DNA of 64,000 nucleotides from Ideonella sp. (GTDB lineage Bacteria; Pseudomonadota; Gammaproteobacteria; Burkholderiales; Burkholderiaceae_C). The stretch lies in contig JADKIA010000004.1 of the NCBI GenBank assembly GCA_016721465.1, positions 682,001 to 746,000 of the forward strand, given 5' to 3'. The notes beneath the pieces were generated by a model. The model saw only the letters and a list, made by a program, of their open reading frames with translations. It had not been told where the DNA came from and did not search any database. A program made the position numbers and the translations under genes. Below, piece after piece: positions 56,803-64,000 of this stretch. The first letter of the stretch is position 1; each line of letters opens with the position of its first letter.

Positions 56803-57414
56803 TCAGGGTGCGTTGATGCGCTGCTGAACGGCCTCGTGCAGCAGCGGCAAGCGGTCGTTGCCGAAGTACATGTCGTCCCCGCCCACGAACATCGTGGGCG
56901 AGCCGAAGCCACCGCGCGCGATCACTTCGTCGGTGTTGGCCTTCAGCTGCGCCTTGATCTCGGGCCGCGCAATGCCCTCGAAGAAGGCGGCCTCGTCGAT
57001 GCCGAGCGAGCGGCAGATCGCGCCCAGCACGGCGTCCTGCGAGATGTCCTGGTCGTTGCTCCAGTAGGCCTGGAACACGGCTTCGGCAAAGGGCACCAGC
57101 CGGCCCTGCGGCGCCAGCCAGAGGCAGCCGCGCATGGCCTTCACGCTGTTGACCGGAAAGACGCTGGGCGGGAACAGAATGCGCACGCCGCTGCGCCGCG
57201 CCCAATCGCCCAGGTCCTTCTTGAGGTAGGCCTGCTTGGCCGGGACGCCCTTCTCGCGCGATTCGTAGACGCTGGGGTTCACGGCATTGAAGATGCCGCC
57301 CACCAGCACCGGCCTCCAGGCAATGGACACCCCCATCTCGGCGGCGATGGGCTGCAGGTTGCGGAATGCCAGCCAGGTCCAGGGGCTGGAGCAATCAAAG
57401 AAGCATTCGATCAT
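56803..57414 (-). CDS. 2-hydroxychromene-2-carboxylate isomerase family / kappa-class GST-like protein
   Basis: This 203-aa DsbA-fold protein has the glutathione-site serine region FFDCSSPWTWLAFRNL (5-20) and the C-terminal GGFGSPTMFVGGDDMYFGND typical of NahD-like isomerases. In naphthalene catabolism this family isomerises a chromene acid; many genomic copies have other roles. It converges with the nitroreductase gene, 12 bases apart. Confidence 0.88.
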   Translation of the reverse strand: MIECFFDCSSPWTWLAFRNLQPIAAEMGVSIAWRPVLVGGIFNAVNPSVYESREKGVPAKQAYLKKDLGDWARRSGVRILFPPSVFPVNSVKAMRGCLWLAPQGRLVPFAEAVFQAYWSNDQDISQDAVLGAICRSLGIDEAAFFEGIARPEIKAQLKANTDEVIARGGFGSPTMFVGGDDMYFGNDRLPLLHEAVQQRINAP

Positions 57415-57538
57415 GTCGGGGCTCCGGTGGGGGACATCTGGGTTCGGCCTGCTGCTTCACGCGGCTCGCGCCCGCTTTGCGCCCAGGTGACAGCCAGATG
57501 GCACAGGGTAACCTCACACTTGACGTCAGGAGATGCGA

Positions 57539-58285
57539 ATGAACCCCAGCCCCTCAGTGCCCCAGGCGGGCGAGTACCCAGCCGGCAGCGCGCTGGTGCC
57601 CCCGACGGCCGCGGACCTCGCCCCCACGGCGCTGATCGACAGCGACCACCCGGCAGTGATCGAGGTGGCACGCCAATGTGCGGCCGGCAACACCGACCGC
57701 GAGCGTGCCGTTGCCCTGTACCTGGCCGTGCGCGATGGGTTTCGCTACGACCCCTACCAGGTGGATCTGTCGGTGGCCGGCATGCGTGCCAGCCATGTCG
57801 TCGAGTTGAAGGCCGGCTGGTGCGTGCCCAAGGCGGCGCTGCTGGCGGCCGTGTGCCGCGCCGCGGGCATCCCGGCGCGCCTGGGCTATGCCGACGTGCG
57901 CAACCACCTCAGCACCGAGCGCATGCGCCAGACCATGCAGACCGACCTGTTCATCTGGCACGGCTACGCCGATCTGTGGATCGACGGCGCCTGGCGCAAG
58001 GCCACGCCGGCCTTCAACCTCTCGCTGTGCGAGCGCTTCGGCCTGCTGCCGCTCGAATTCAACGGCCACGATGATTCGATCTATCACCCATTCGACGCGT
58101 CTGGCAACCGGCACATGGAATACGTGAACCAGCGCGGCGCCTTCGACGACATGCCCCTCGATCGCATCGTGGCCGACTTCCAGCTCGTCTACCCGCGCTG
58201 GATTTCCGGCAGCACCGAGCACCACAAACCGACGTCCATGGCCGACGCGGATTTCCTCAGCGACGTCGAACGCGAGATCCGATGA
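57539..58285 (+). CDS. Transglutaminase-like domain protein
   Basis: This 248-aa cysteine-protease-fold protein has the nucleophile in KAGWCVPKAALLAAVCRAAG (about 92-111) and the catalytic His in FIWHGYADLWIDGAWRKATP. The third (acidic) residue seen in classic members is not obvious. No signal peptide is present, so it is cytoplasmic. AGGAG six bases before the ATG at 57539 favours it over the ATG at 57533. Its stop overlaps the start of the following thioesterase gene. Confidence 0.87.
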   Translation: MNPSPSVPQAGEYPAGSALVPPTAADLAPTALIDSDHPAVIEVARQCAAGNTDRERAVALYLAVRDGFRYDPYQVDLSVAGMRASHVVELKAGWCVPKAALLAAVCRAAGIPARLGYADVRNHLSTERMRQTMQTDLFIWHGYADLWIDGAWRKATPAFNLSLCERFGLLPLEFNGHDDSIYHPFDASGNRHMEYVNQRGAFDDMPLDRIVADFQLVYPRWISGSTEHHKPTSMADADFLSDVEREIR

Positions 58286-58746
58286 GCAGCAACCTGCCTC
58301 CCATTCCCGAGGGCTTCCGCCCCATTGCCGCGAGCAGCGGCTTCATCGGGGTCAATGGCCCTTTGTACCTGCGGCATGTGGTGCGCGAGGGCGGTGACCT
58401 GGTGCACATCGGCTTTCGCGTCGAGGCGCGCCATGCCAACCCGATGAACAATTGTCACGGCGGCATGCTCGCCACCTTCTGCGACATGCTGCTGCCGCTG
58501 TCCATCCACCGGCTGAGCAAGGAGGTCGGCCACCGCTTCCTGCCCACCATCAACCTGCAGATCGACTACCTGGCGCCCTGCCCCGTGGGCAGCTGGGTGC
58601 AGGGCGAGGTGCAGGTGCTGCGCGTGACGCGTTCCTTGGTCTTCGCGCAGGCGCTGGTCTGTGCGGATGGCACGCCGGCCGTGCGCGCCAGCGGCATCTT
58701 CAAGATCGGCCAACCCTTCGGCGGGCCTGAAGAGCCCATCGGGTGA
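58282..58746 (+). CDS. PaaI-family hotdog thioesterase
   Basis: This 154-aa hotdog-fold acyl-CoA thioesterase-like protein contains the motif NPMNNCHGGMLATFCDM (about 53-69), with the conserved Asn, HGG and Asp, and LQIDYLAPCPVGSWVQGEV. It overlaps the transglutaminase-like gene by four bases (ATGA), so the two are co-translated. It could release CoA from dead-end thioesters of the nearby catabolic pathways. Confidence 0.9.
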   Translation: MSSNLPPIPEGFRPIAASSGFIGVNGPLYLRHVVREGGDLVHIGFRVEARHANPMNNCHGGMLATFCDMLLPLSIHRLSKEVGHRFLPTINLQIDYLAPCPVGSWVQGEVQVLRVTRSLVFAQALVCADGTPAVRASGIFKIGQPFGGPEEPIG

Positions 58747-58822
58747 GGTGCGTGCCGGTGGTGCCCAGGCCGCTGCGGTTGCGGCGCACCATGGCTTTCA
58801 GGCAGCGGGCCAGCGGGTCGAT

Positions 58823-59362
58823 TCAAGTCTCGATCTGCACACCCAAGGCTTCCAGAAAGCGCGACACCATGTTGTAGCTGGCCACGGTGGCAGTGAGCTC
58901 GACCAGTTCGCGGTCGCTGAAGTGGCGGTGCACGGCCTGGAACAGCGCATCGCTCACCTGCACCTGCAGCGTCATGGCCTCGGCATAGGCCAGCACGTCG
59001 CGCTCGCGCTCGCTGAAGACCGTCGCATCGCGCCACTGCGCCAATGCATCGATCCTGGCCTGGCTGAGGCCCTCGGCCAGCGCCACCGGCACGTGCTGCG
59101 CAAACTCATAGGGCGCGCGATTGAGCACCGCCACCTGCAGGATCACCAGCTCGCGCAAGTCACCGGCCAGTGCGCAGCCGGTGCGGATGGCACCCATGTA
59201 GCCGTTCCAGCCCCGCGCCACTGGCGCACTGTGCAGCAGCATGCGGTCCAGGTTGAGCAACTCGCCGCCGCGCCGTTGCTGCACGGCGCGCACCAGCTCG
59301 GCGTCCACGCCGGGGGTATCGGCTTCCACGTTGGGCAATCGGGCCATGGTGCTGTTGCTCAT
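58823..59362 (-). CDS. Carboxymuconolactone decarboxylase/AhpD-like protein
   Basis: This all-helical CMD-family protein of about 179 aa contains the core RELVILQVAVLNRAPYEFAQ followed by HVPVALAEGLSQARIDAL. The CxxC of peroxidase-type AhpD is absent, which places it with the PcaC-like or uncharacterised members. The ATG at 59362 overlaps the stop of a small upstream gene; an internal ATG (59347) is also possible. It converges with the thioesterase gene. Confidence 0.85.
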   Translation of the reverse strand: MSNSTMARLPNVEADTPGVDAELVRAVQQRRGGELLNLDRMLLHSAPVARGWNGYMGAIRTGCALAGDLRELVILQVAVLNRAPYEFAQHVPVALAEGLSQARIDALAQWRDATVFSERERDVLAYAEAMTLQVQVSDALFQAVHRHFSDRELVELTATVASYNMVSRFLEALGVQIET

Positions 59363-59517
59363 TCCGCGACCGCACCGGTCTCGCGCACCACGCGGCCCAG
59401 GCGGATCACCTCGCCGGGCTCCGGATAGCCATCGGCCGCTGCCCAGTCCAGCGGCCAGGCGGCGAGCAAGGACCTGGCCAGGCAAGCTGCTCGGCGGGCG
59501 GGTTGGAAGCGATCCAT
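59359..59517 (-). CDS. Small hypothetical protein (52 aa) coupled to the AhpD-like gene
   Basis: This short gene has an unusually clear ribosome site (AGGAG, seven bases before the ATG at 59517). Its TGA stop overlaps the start of the CMD-family gene (ATGA at 59359-59362). Third positions in its second half are almost all G or C, with CGC, CTG, GTG and GAG codons, like its neighbours. The protein has no clear helix for a membrane and no motif I know. It could be a real small protein, a translated leader that couples expression, or the remnant of a longer gene. Confidence 0.55.
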   Translation of the reverse strand: MDRFQPARRAACLARSLLAAWPLDWAAADGYPEPGEVIRLGRVVRETGAVAE

Positions 59518-59709
59518 CGGTGGTCTCCTGTGTCGCGATGACCGCCGAGGGCGCCATGGGGCGCGATGCGCGGTGCGCGGGCGGCGGGTGCGGCGGCAGT
59601 ATCGCCGCTGGTCCCCGCCCGGCACCGGCAGGTGCGGGGGTGGCGCCGCCAGTTTGCAGGCCGACAATGCGTGTCGGGCCGACATGGCCGCTGCTCGAAA
59701 CCACCAAAC

Positions 59710-60516
59710 ATGAATGATTTCTTCGCCTCGGTCGGCCTCCTGGGTTGGAAACCCTTGCTGGGCACACTCGTGCTGCCGCCCGGACCGCTGCTGCTGCTGG
59801 TGCTGTGGGGCGCCTGGCTGATCGGGCGCCGCCGGGCCGGTGGCTGGCCCTTGGTGCTGCTGAGCCTGGGCTGCCTGTGGGCCATGTGCACCTCGCTGGT
59901 CGGCGACGGCCTGACCCAATGGCTGACCCGCCCACCTCAGGCGCTGGACAGCACGCAGATCGCCCGGCTGAATCGTGCGCCGCACACCGCCATCGTGGTG
60001 CTGGGCGCAGGCCAACGACGCTTCGCCCGCGAATACGGCAGCGCCGACCTCAAGCCCATGACAGTGGACCGCCTGCGCTACGGCGCGTGGCTGGCGCGCC
60101 AGACCAATCTGCCGCTGGCCTACAGCGGCGGCTTGGCCCACGCCAGCCTGCCCGGCCCCACCGAGGCCGAGATCGCCAAGCGGGTGCTGGAACGCGATTT
60201 CGGCTCGCGCTTGCGCTGGGCCGAGAACAAGTCGCGCGACACCAACGAGAACGCCATCTTCACTGTGGCCCTGCTGCGCGATGAAGGCATCGAGCAGATC
60301 GTGCTGGTCACGCACGGCTTTCACCAGCGGCGTGCCCTGGCTGGTTTCCAGCGGGCGATCGACAAGGCCGGCATGCGCATCGCGGTCGTGCCTGCACCCA
60401 TGGGGCTGAATGCGTCCGGCCCGATCGGCTTCGGCGATTTCCTGCCCACGGCGGAAGGCTTCGTGGCCACGCGCCTGGCACTGCACGAGTGGTTGGGCCG
60501 ATTGGCCGGTGCCTGA
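59710..60516 (+). CDS. YdcF/DUF218-family membrane protein
   Basis: This 268-aa protein has two N-terminal hydrophobic segments (about 15-38 and 46-64) and a DUF218 domain: TAIVVLGAGQRRFAREYG, LPLAYSGGLAHASL, ENKSRDTNENAIFTVALL and LVTHGFHQRRALAGF. Relatives (ElyC/SanA/YdcF) affect envelope and vancomycin tolerance in enterobacteria, but the molecular activity is not established. It is divergent from the 52-codon gene across 192 bases with no clear promoter. Confidence 0.88.
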   Translation: MNDFFASVGLLGWKPLLGTLVLPPGPLLLLVLWGAWLIGRRRAGGWPLVLLSLGCLWAMCTSLVGDGLTQWLTRPPQALDSTQIARLNRAPHTAIVVLGAGQRRFAREYGSADLKPMTVDRLRYGAWLARQTNLPLAYSGGLAHASLPGPTEAEIAKRVLERDFGSRLRWAENKSRDTNENAIFTVALLRDEGIEQIVLVTHGFHQRRALAGFQRAIDKAGMRIAVVPAPMGLNASGPIGFGDFLPTAEGFVATRLALHEWLGRLAGA

Positions 60517-60719
60517 GCCTGCGCCTGCGCCGGCGTCTCGTGGACCTGCGTGGCCTGCGTGGCAGCCGATGGTGCTGGCGTCGCGGGCAATGCCAAGGTA
60601 CAGGCCAGACCCATCCCATGGCGCAGCGCGACGAGTCCGCCGCCTGCCTAGACTGGCCGGCTGAGTTCCGCACCGGCGGATCGCTCACGTCGCCCAACCC
60701 CACACTCGGAGAAGTCCCC

Positions 60720-61268
60720 ATGCGTTTGACCCTCATCGCCGCCACCCTGGCCACCTTGCTCGGCACCGGTTTGGCCCAGGCCCAGACGGCCGCATCCGCA
60801 CCCATGGCCGCCGCCAAGGCGGCGGTGGTCGAAGCCGCCTCATCCGCCAAATCGGCCGTGGCCGAGTCGGCCGCTGCCGTCAAGGCCGCGGCTGCAGCGG
60901 GCACCAGCGCAGCCGCCAGCACCGACGCTCAAAGCGGCAAGATCGCTTACTACGGCCGCAAGTTCGCCGGCCGCAAGACCGCAAGCGGCCAGCGCTTCAA
61001 CCCGGGCGCGCTGACCATGGCGCACCCCAGCCTGCCCTTCGGCACGCTGGTGAAGGTGACCAACACCAAGAACAACCGCAGCGTGGTCGTGCGCGTGAAC
61101 GATCGCGGCCCGACCACGGCCGGCCGCATTGGCGACGTGTCCCGCGCCGCCGCGGCGCGGCTGAAGATGCTGCGCTCGGGTGTGGTGGAGGCCAGGCTCG
61201 AAGTGGTGGGGCAGGCGGCGACCAAGGGCATGGCCCACCGCAAGGCCAAGCGCGCCGCCAAGGCCTGA
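60720..61268 (+). CDS. RlpA-like septal ring lytic transglycosylase family protein
   Basis: This 182-aa exported protein has a signal peptide (LIAATLATLLGTGLAQAQ), a 50-residue Ala-rich linker (about 22-75), and a double-psi beta-barrel domain beginning IAYYGRKFAGRKTASGQRFN, then LPFGTLVKVTNTKNNRSVVV and VNDRGPTTAGRIGDVS. RlpA cleaves or binds denuded peptidoglycan at division sites in Pseudomonas. The C-terminal SPOR domain is absent and the tail is basic. There is no lipobox Cys, so it is likely periplasmic. GGAGAAG precedes the ATG. Confidence 0.88.
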   Translation: MRLTLIAATLATLLGTGLAQAQTAASAPMAAAKAAVVEAASSAKSAVAESAAAVKAAAAAGTSAAASTDAQSGKIAYYGRKFAGRKTASGQRFNPGALTMAHPSLPFGTLVKVTNTKNNRSVVVRVNDRGPTTAGRIGDVSRAAAARLKMLRSGVVEARLEVVGQAATKGMAHRKAKRAAKA

Positions 61269-61300
61269 TCGCCAAGTGGGGCGGGCACCGCCACAGCGGC

Positions 61301-61323
61301 GGCCTTGGGGAACTCAAGGCCGT
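61301..61323. terminator. Stem-loop overlapping the queG stop, between convergent genes
   Basis: CGGCCTTG (61301-61308) pairs perfectly with CAAGGCCG (61316-61323) around a seven-base loop. The right arm contains the last codons of queG. It lies 33 bases after the rlpA-like stop, so it could terminate both convergent transcripts. No T run follows. Confidence 0.45.
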
Positions 61324-62429
61324 TGCGACAAGGCCCAGGCGATGTGCTCGCGCAAGGGCGCATCCGCACCGTCCCAGGCCGCGTGCAGCGCTTGCGCCAC
61401 GGCGGCATGGCCGCCTTCGCGCCAGGCATTGCCCATGGCCACGGCCAGGTTTCGGCGCCAGCGGGCATGGCCGATGCGCCGGATGGGGCTGCCCTCGGTG
61501 CGATGCAGGAACTCGGCCTCGTCCCAGGCCCACAGGGTGAGCAGGTCTGGTGTGGCCAGGGCGTCGCGCGCATCGAAGTCCGGCAAGACGCTGCGCTGCG
61601 CGTACTTGTTCCACGGGCACACCAGTTGGCAGTCGTCGCAGCCATAGATGCGGTTGCCCATGGCCACGCGAAATTCCGGCGGGATCGGTCCCTCGTGTTC
61701 GATGGTGAGGTAGGAGATGCAGCGCCGCGCGTCCAGCCGGTAGGGCGCGACGATGGCCCCAGTGGGGCAGGCGGCCAGGCAGGCCGTGCACTGTCCGCAA
61801 TGATCGCTGACACTTGATGTGAGCGGCAAAGGCAGATCGACAAACACGTCGCCCAGAAAGAACATCGAGCCCGCCTCGCGGGACAGCGCCAAGGTGTGCT
61901 TGCCGCGCCAGCCCAGGCCGCTGCGCTGCGCCAGCTCCACTTCCAGCACCGGCGCCGAATCGGTGAACACGCGGTGGCCGAACGGCCCCAACTCGGCCTG
62001 CATCAAGTCCACCAGCTTCTGCAGGCGATGGCGCAGCACCTTGTGGTAGTCGCGGCCCTGGGCATAGAGCGAGATCACGGCCTCGCCAGGGTACCGCGTG
62101 CGTGCCAGGGCCTGCGCCTGCCAGCCGGTCGCGGCATCGCGCGGCAGGTAATCCATGCGCGCGGTGATCACACGCAGCGTGCCCGGCACCAACTCGGCCG
62201 GCCTGGCGCGCTTCAGGCCATGCGCTTGCATGTAGCCCATCTGGCCGTGGAAGCCGGCGGCAAGCCAGGCCAGCATGCCGGGCTCGGCGTCGCGCAGGTC
62301 CACGTCGGCCACACCGATCTGGGAGAATCCCAGCGACCGCGCCCACTGCCGTATCCGGACGAGCCACTGGCCTGCCGCGGGCGGCTGCCCAACCAACGCC
62401 CGATCGCCTTCCGCCTGATCCTCTTGCAT
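61314..62429 (-). CDS. queG: Epoxyqueuosine reductase QueG
   Basis: QueG (371 aa) reduces epoxyqueuosine to queuosine in tRNA, using cobalamin and two [4Fe-4S] clusters. The ferredoxin motifs CGQCTACLAACP (about 213-224) and CDDCQLVCPW (about 268-277) are evident, with the N-terminal ARSLGFSQIGVADV and DSAPVLEVELAQRSGLGWRG conserved. The C-terminal part contains HEAT-like helices. The ATG at 62429 overlaps the divergent tsaE start by six bases. Confidence 0.95.
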   Translation of the reverse strand: MQEDQAEGDRALVGQPPAAGQWLVRIRQWARSLGFSQIGVADVDLRDAEPGMLAWLAAGFHGQMGYMQAHGLKRARPAELVPGTLRVITARMDYLPRDAATGWQAQALARTRYPGEAVISLYAQGRDYHKVLRHRLQKLVDLMQAELGPFGHRVFTDSAPVLEVELAQRSGLGWRGKHTLALSREAGSMFFLGDVFVDLPLPLTSSVSDHCGQCTACLAACPTGAIVAPYRLDARRCISYLTIEHEGPIPPEFRVAMGNRIYGCDDCQLVCPWNKYAQRSVLPDFDARDALATPDLLTLWAWDEAEFLHRTEGSPIRRIGHARWRRNLAVAMGNAWREGGHAAVAQALHAAWDGADAPLREHIAWALSQRP

Positions 62430-62897
62430 CCGCCGATTCTAGAAACCCTGCAACTGCGCTGGCCCGACGAGGCGGCGTGCGAGGCCTTCGCGCGACAACT
62501 GGCCGTCAGGCCTGGGTTTGCCGACGCCTTCATCGAGTTGCATGGCACGCTGGGCGCGGGCAAGACCACCTTCGTGCGCCACCTGCTGCGAGCGCTGGGC
62601 GTCACCGGGCGGATCAAGAGCCCGACCTATGCCGTGCTGGAGCCGCATGAATTACCCGGCGGCGGCCAGGCCGCGCACTTTGATTTCTATCGTTTCGCCG
62701 ATCCGCGCGAGTGGCTGGACGCCGGCTTTCGTGACGTGTTCGCTGCACCCGGCCTGAAACTCGCCGAATGGCCCGACAAGGTGGCCGGCCTGTTGCCCAC
62801 GCCGGACCTGAGCATCACCCTCGACGTGCTCGACGACGAACAGCGCGGCGTGCTGGTGCGGGCCTTCACCCCGCTGGGCCAGGCGCTGCTGCAATGA
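62424..62897 (+). CDS. tsaE: tRNA threonylcarbamoyladenosine biosynthesis ATPase TsaE
   Basis: TsaE (157 aa) is the ATPase that drives turnover of the TsaBD complex in t6A37 synthesis; its partner tsaD is at 17264. Walker A is GTLGAGKTTFVRHLLRALG (about 41-59), followed by IKSPTYAVLEPHEL and HFDFYRFADPREWLDAGFRD, then LKLAEWPDKV. No in-frame ATG exists near the N-terminus, so I propose TTG at 62424, which lies inside the 5' end of the divergent queG. The stop overlaps the amiC start (ATGA). Confidence 0.9.
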   Translation: MHPPILETLQLRWPDEAACEAFARQLAVRPGFADAFIELHGTLGAGKTTFVRHLLRALGVTGRIKSPTYAVLEPHELPGGGQAAHFDFYRFADPREWLDAGFRDVFAAPGLKLAEWPDKVAGLLPTPDLSITLDVLDDEQRGVLVRAFTPLGQALLQ

Positions 62898-64000
62898 GCA
62901 CGCACCCGATGAACCGTCGTGCCGCCATCGCGCGGGTCGGCAGCGCCGCACTGCTGCTCGGCGCCAGCGATCTGGCCTTCGGTGCCACGATCCTGGCGGT
63001 GCGCGTCTGGCCGGCCAGCGACTACAGCCGCGTCACGATCGAGTCGGACACGGCCTTGGTCGCCAGGCACTTCCTCACCGACAACCCGCACCGCCTGGTG
63101 GTGGACATCGATCAGCTCGAACTCAACGCCGCGCTGCGCGAGCTGGTGGGCAAGGTGCGGCCGGACGATCCCTACATCGCCGGCGTGCGCATCGGCCAGA
63201 ACCAGCCACGCGTGGTGCGCCTGGTGGTGGACCTGAAGCAGCCCGTGGCGCCGCAACAGTTCACGCTCACCCCGGTCGCGGCCTACCGGCACCGGCTGCT
63301 GTTCGACCTGTATCCGACCCAGGCGCCCGACCCCCTGCTGGCCCTGATCCGCGAGCGCGACCGCGCCGAAGCCCTGGCCGCACACACCATGCAGGACGCG
63401 CTCGGCGAGTTCATCGGACGCATCGACACCGCGGGCGCCAGGCTGCCCAGGTTGGCGGCCTCGTCGCCAGAGCCCGGCCCTCACGCGCGGGCGGCATCGG
63501 CCGTCGCCGCGCCTGGGTCGAGTCCAGCCGCGACGGCCTCGTCCGCCACGCCGACGGCCGAGGCCGAGGCCACGCACCCACCGCACACACCGCCCGTCAT
63601 CAGCGCCGAGGCCCAGCAGCGCATCGACCGCCTGGTGGTCATCGCACTCGACCCGGGCCATGGCGGCGAGGATCCTGGCGCGATCGGCCCCAGCGGCTTG
63701 CGCGAGAAGGACGTGGTGCTGGCCGTGGCCCAGCAACTGCGCGACCGACTCAACAGCGTGCCCGGCATGCGCGCCATGCTGACCCGCGACGACGACTACT
63801 TCGTGCCGCTGCACGAGCGCGTGCGCAAGGCGCGGCGCGTGCAGGCGGACCTGTTCGTGTCCATCCATGCCGATGCCTTCATCACACCGGCCGCCCGCGG
63901 GGCTTCGGTCTTCGCGTTGTCCGACAAGGGCGCCACCAGCGCCACCGCACGCTGGATGGCGCAACGCGAGAACGCCGCCGACGCGGTGGGCGGCGTGAAC
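62894..64000 (+). CDS. amiC: N-acetylmuramoyl-L-alanine amidase, AmiC type (partial)
   Basis: This periplasmic cell-wall amidase splits daughter cells by cleaving peptide stems from glycan. The first 369 residues are present; the rest lies beyond the window. The N-terminus has a twin-arginine-like signal (MNRRAAIARVGSAALLLGAS), as in the Tat-exported E. coli AmiC. An AMIN domain (about 30-130) for septal targeting follows, then an Ala/Pro-rich linker (about 180-235). The zinc amidase domain starts VVIALDPGHGGEDPGAIG and continues with DLFVSIHADAF. It is co-translated with tsaE. Confidence 0.93.
   Translation, partial: MSTHPMNRRAAIARVGSAALLLGASDLAFGATILAVRVWPASDYSRVTIESDTALVARHFLTDNPHRLVVDIDQLELNAALRELVGKVRPDDPYIAGVRIGQNQPRVVRLVVDLKQPVAPQQFTLTPVAAYRHRLLFDLYPTQAPDPLLALIRERDRAEALAAHTMQDALGEFIGRIDTAGARLPRLAASSPEPGPHARAASAVAAPGSSPAATASSATPTAEAEATHPPHTPPVISAEAQQRIDRLVVIALDPGHGGEDPGAIGPSGLREKDVVLAVAQQLRDRLNSVPGMRAMLTRDDDYFVPLHERVRKARRVQADLFVSIHADAFITPAARGASVFALSDKGATSATARWMAQRENAADAVGGVN

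Overview
The window is GC-rich, densely coding chromosomal DNA from a betaproteobacterium. The best guess is order Burkholderiales, near the Comamonadaceae/Rubrivivax-Leptothrix-Ideonella group. Three things point there: the gene order tpiA-secG-tRNA-Leu-nuoABCDEFGHI beside pnp-rpsO, the Bug-type (tripartite tricarboxylate) receptor genes, and the G-rich palindromic sequences filling gaps inside operons. There is no rRNA, insertion sequence, prophage or CRISPR array. No gene-free stretch exceeds 300 bases.

Housekeeping half (1-29.7 kb). Respiratory complex I genes nuoA to nuoI (nuoI cut by the window edge) run on the minus strand. Upstream of them lie tRNA-Leu(GAG), secG, tpiA, a quinone oxidoreductase, pnp and rpsO. 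Next come a periplasmic amino-acid-type binding protein with an aminotransferase, then a small heat-shock protein convergent with tsaD, and a histidine phosphatase. The complete iscR-iscS-iscU-iscA-hscB-hscA-fdx iron-sulfur assembly operon follows, with a low-molecular-weight phosphatase gene in front of it. The block closes with a 3-hydroxybutyryl-CoA dehydrogenase and a hybrid histidine kinase whose gene overlaps an HD-GYP response regulator.

Catabolic half (29.9-58.7 kb). An M20 amidohydrolase and a Bug receptor are on the plus strand. A tight minus-strand operon (39.8 to 32.2 kb) then encodes a whole beta-oxidation spiral: SCP2-type thiolase, two MaoC-type dehydratase subunits, acyl-CoA dehydrogenase, acyl-CoA ligase, an embedded Bug receptor, a crotonase and an SDR dehydrogenase. 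A coupled AraC regulator/metallo-hydrolase pair sits upstream. A second minus-strand block (55.8 to 44.0 kb) holds two acyl-CoA dehydrogenases, both subunits of a biotin-dependent acyl-CoA carboxylase, the permeases and ATPases of a branched-chain amino-acid-type ABC transporter without its binding protein, and a long-chain-type CoA ligase. Together these look like uptake, activation and degradation routes for one or more branched or alicyclic carboxylic acids. The substrates cannot be read from the sequence. A nitroreductase, a kappa-class GST-like isomerase, a transglutaminase-like protein, a hotdog thioesterase and an AhpD-like protein flank it.

End of window (59.3-64 kb). Here are a 52-codon gene coupled to the AhpD-like gene, a YdcF-like membrane protein, an RlpA-like lipoprotein-family protein, queG, tsaE, and the start of an amiC-type cell-wall amidase.

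The best candidates for undescribed biology are the two catabolic operons and the dispersed repeat that exactly fills intercistronic gaps in two unrelated operons.
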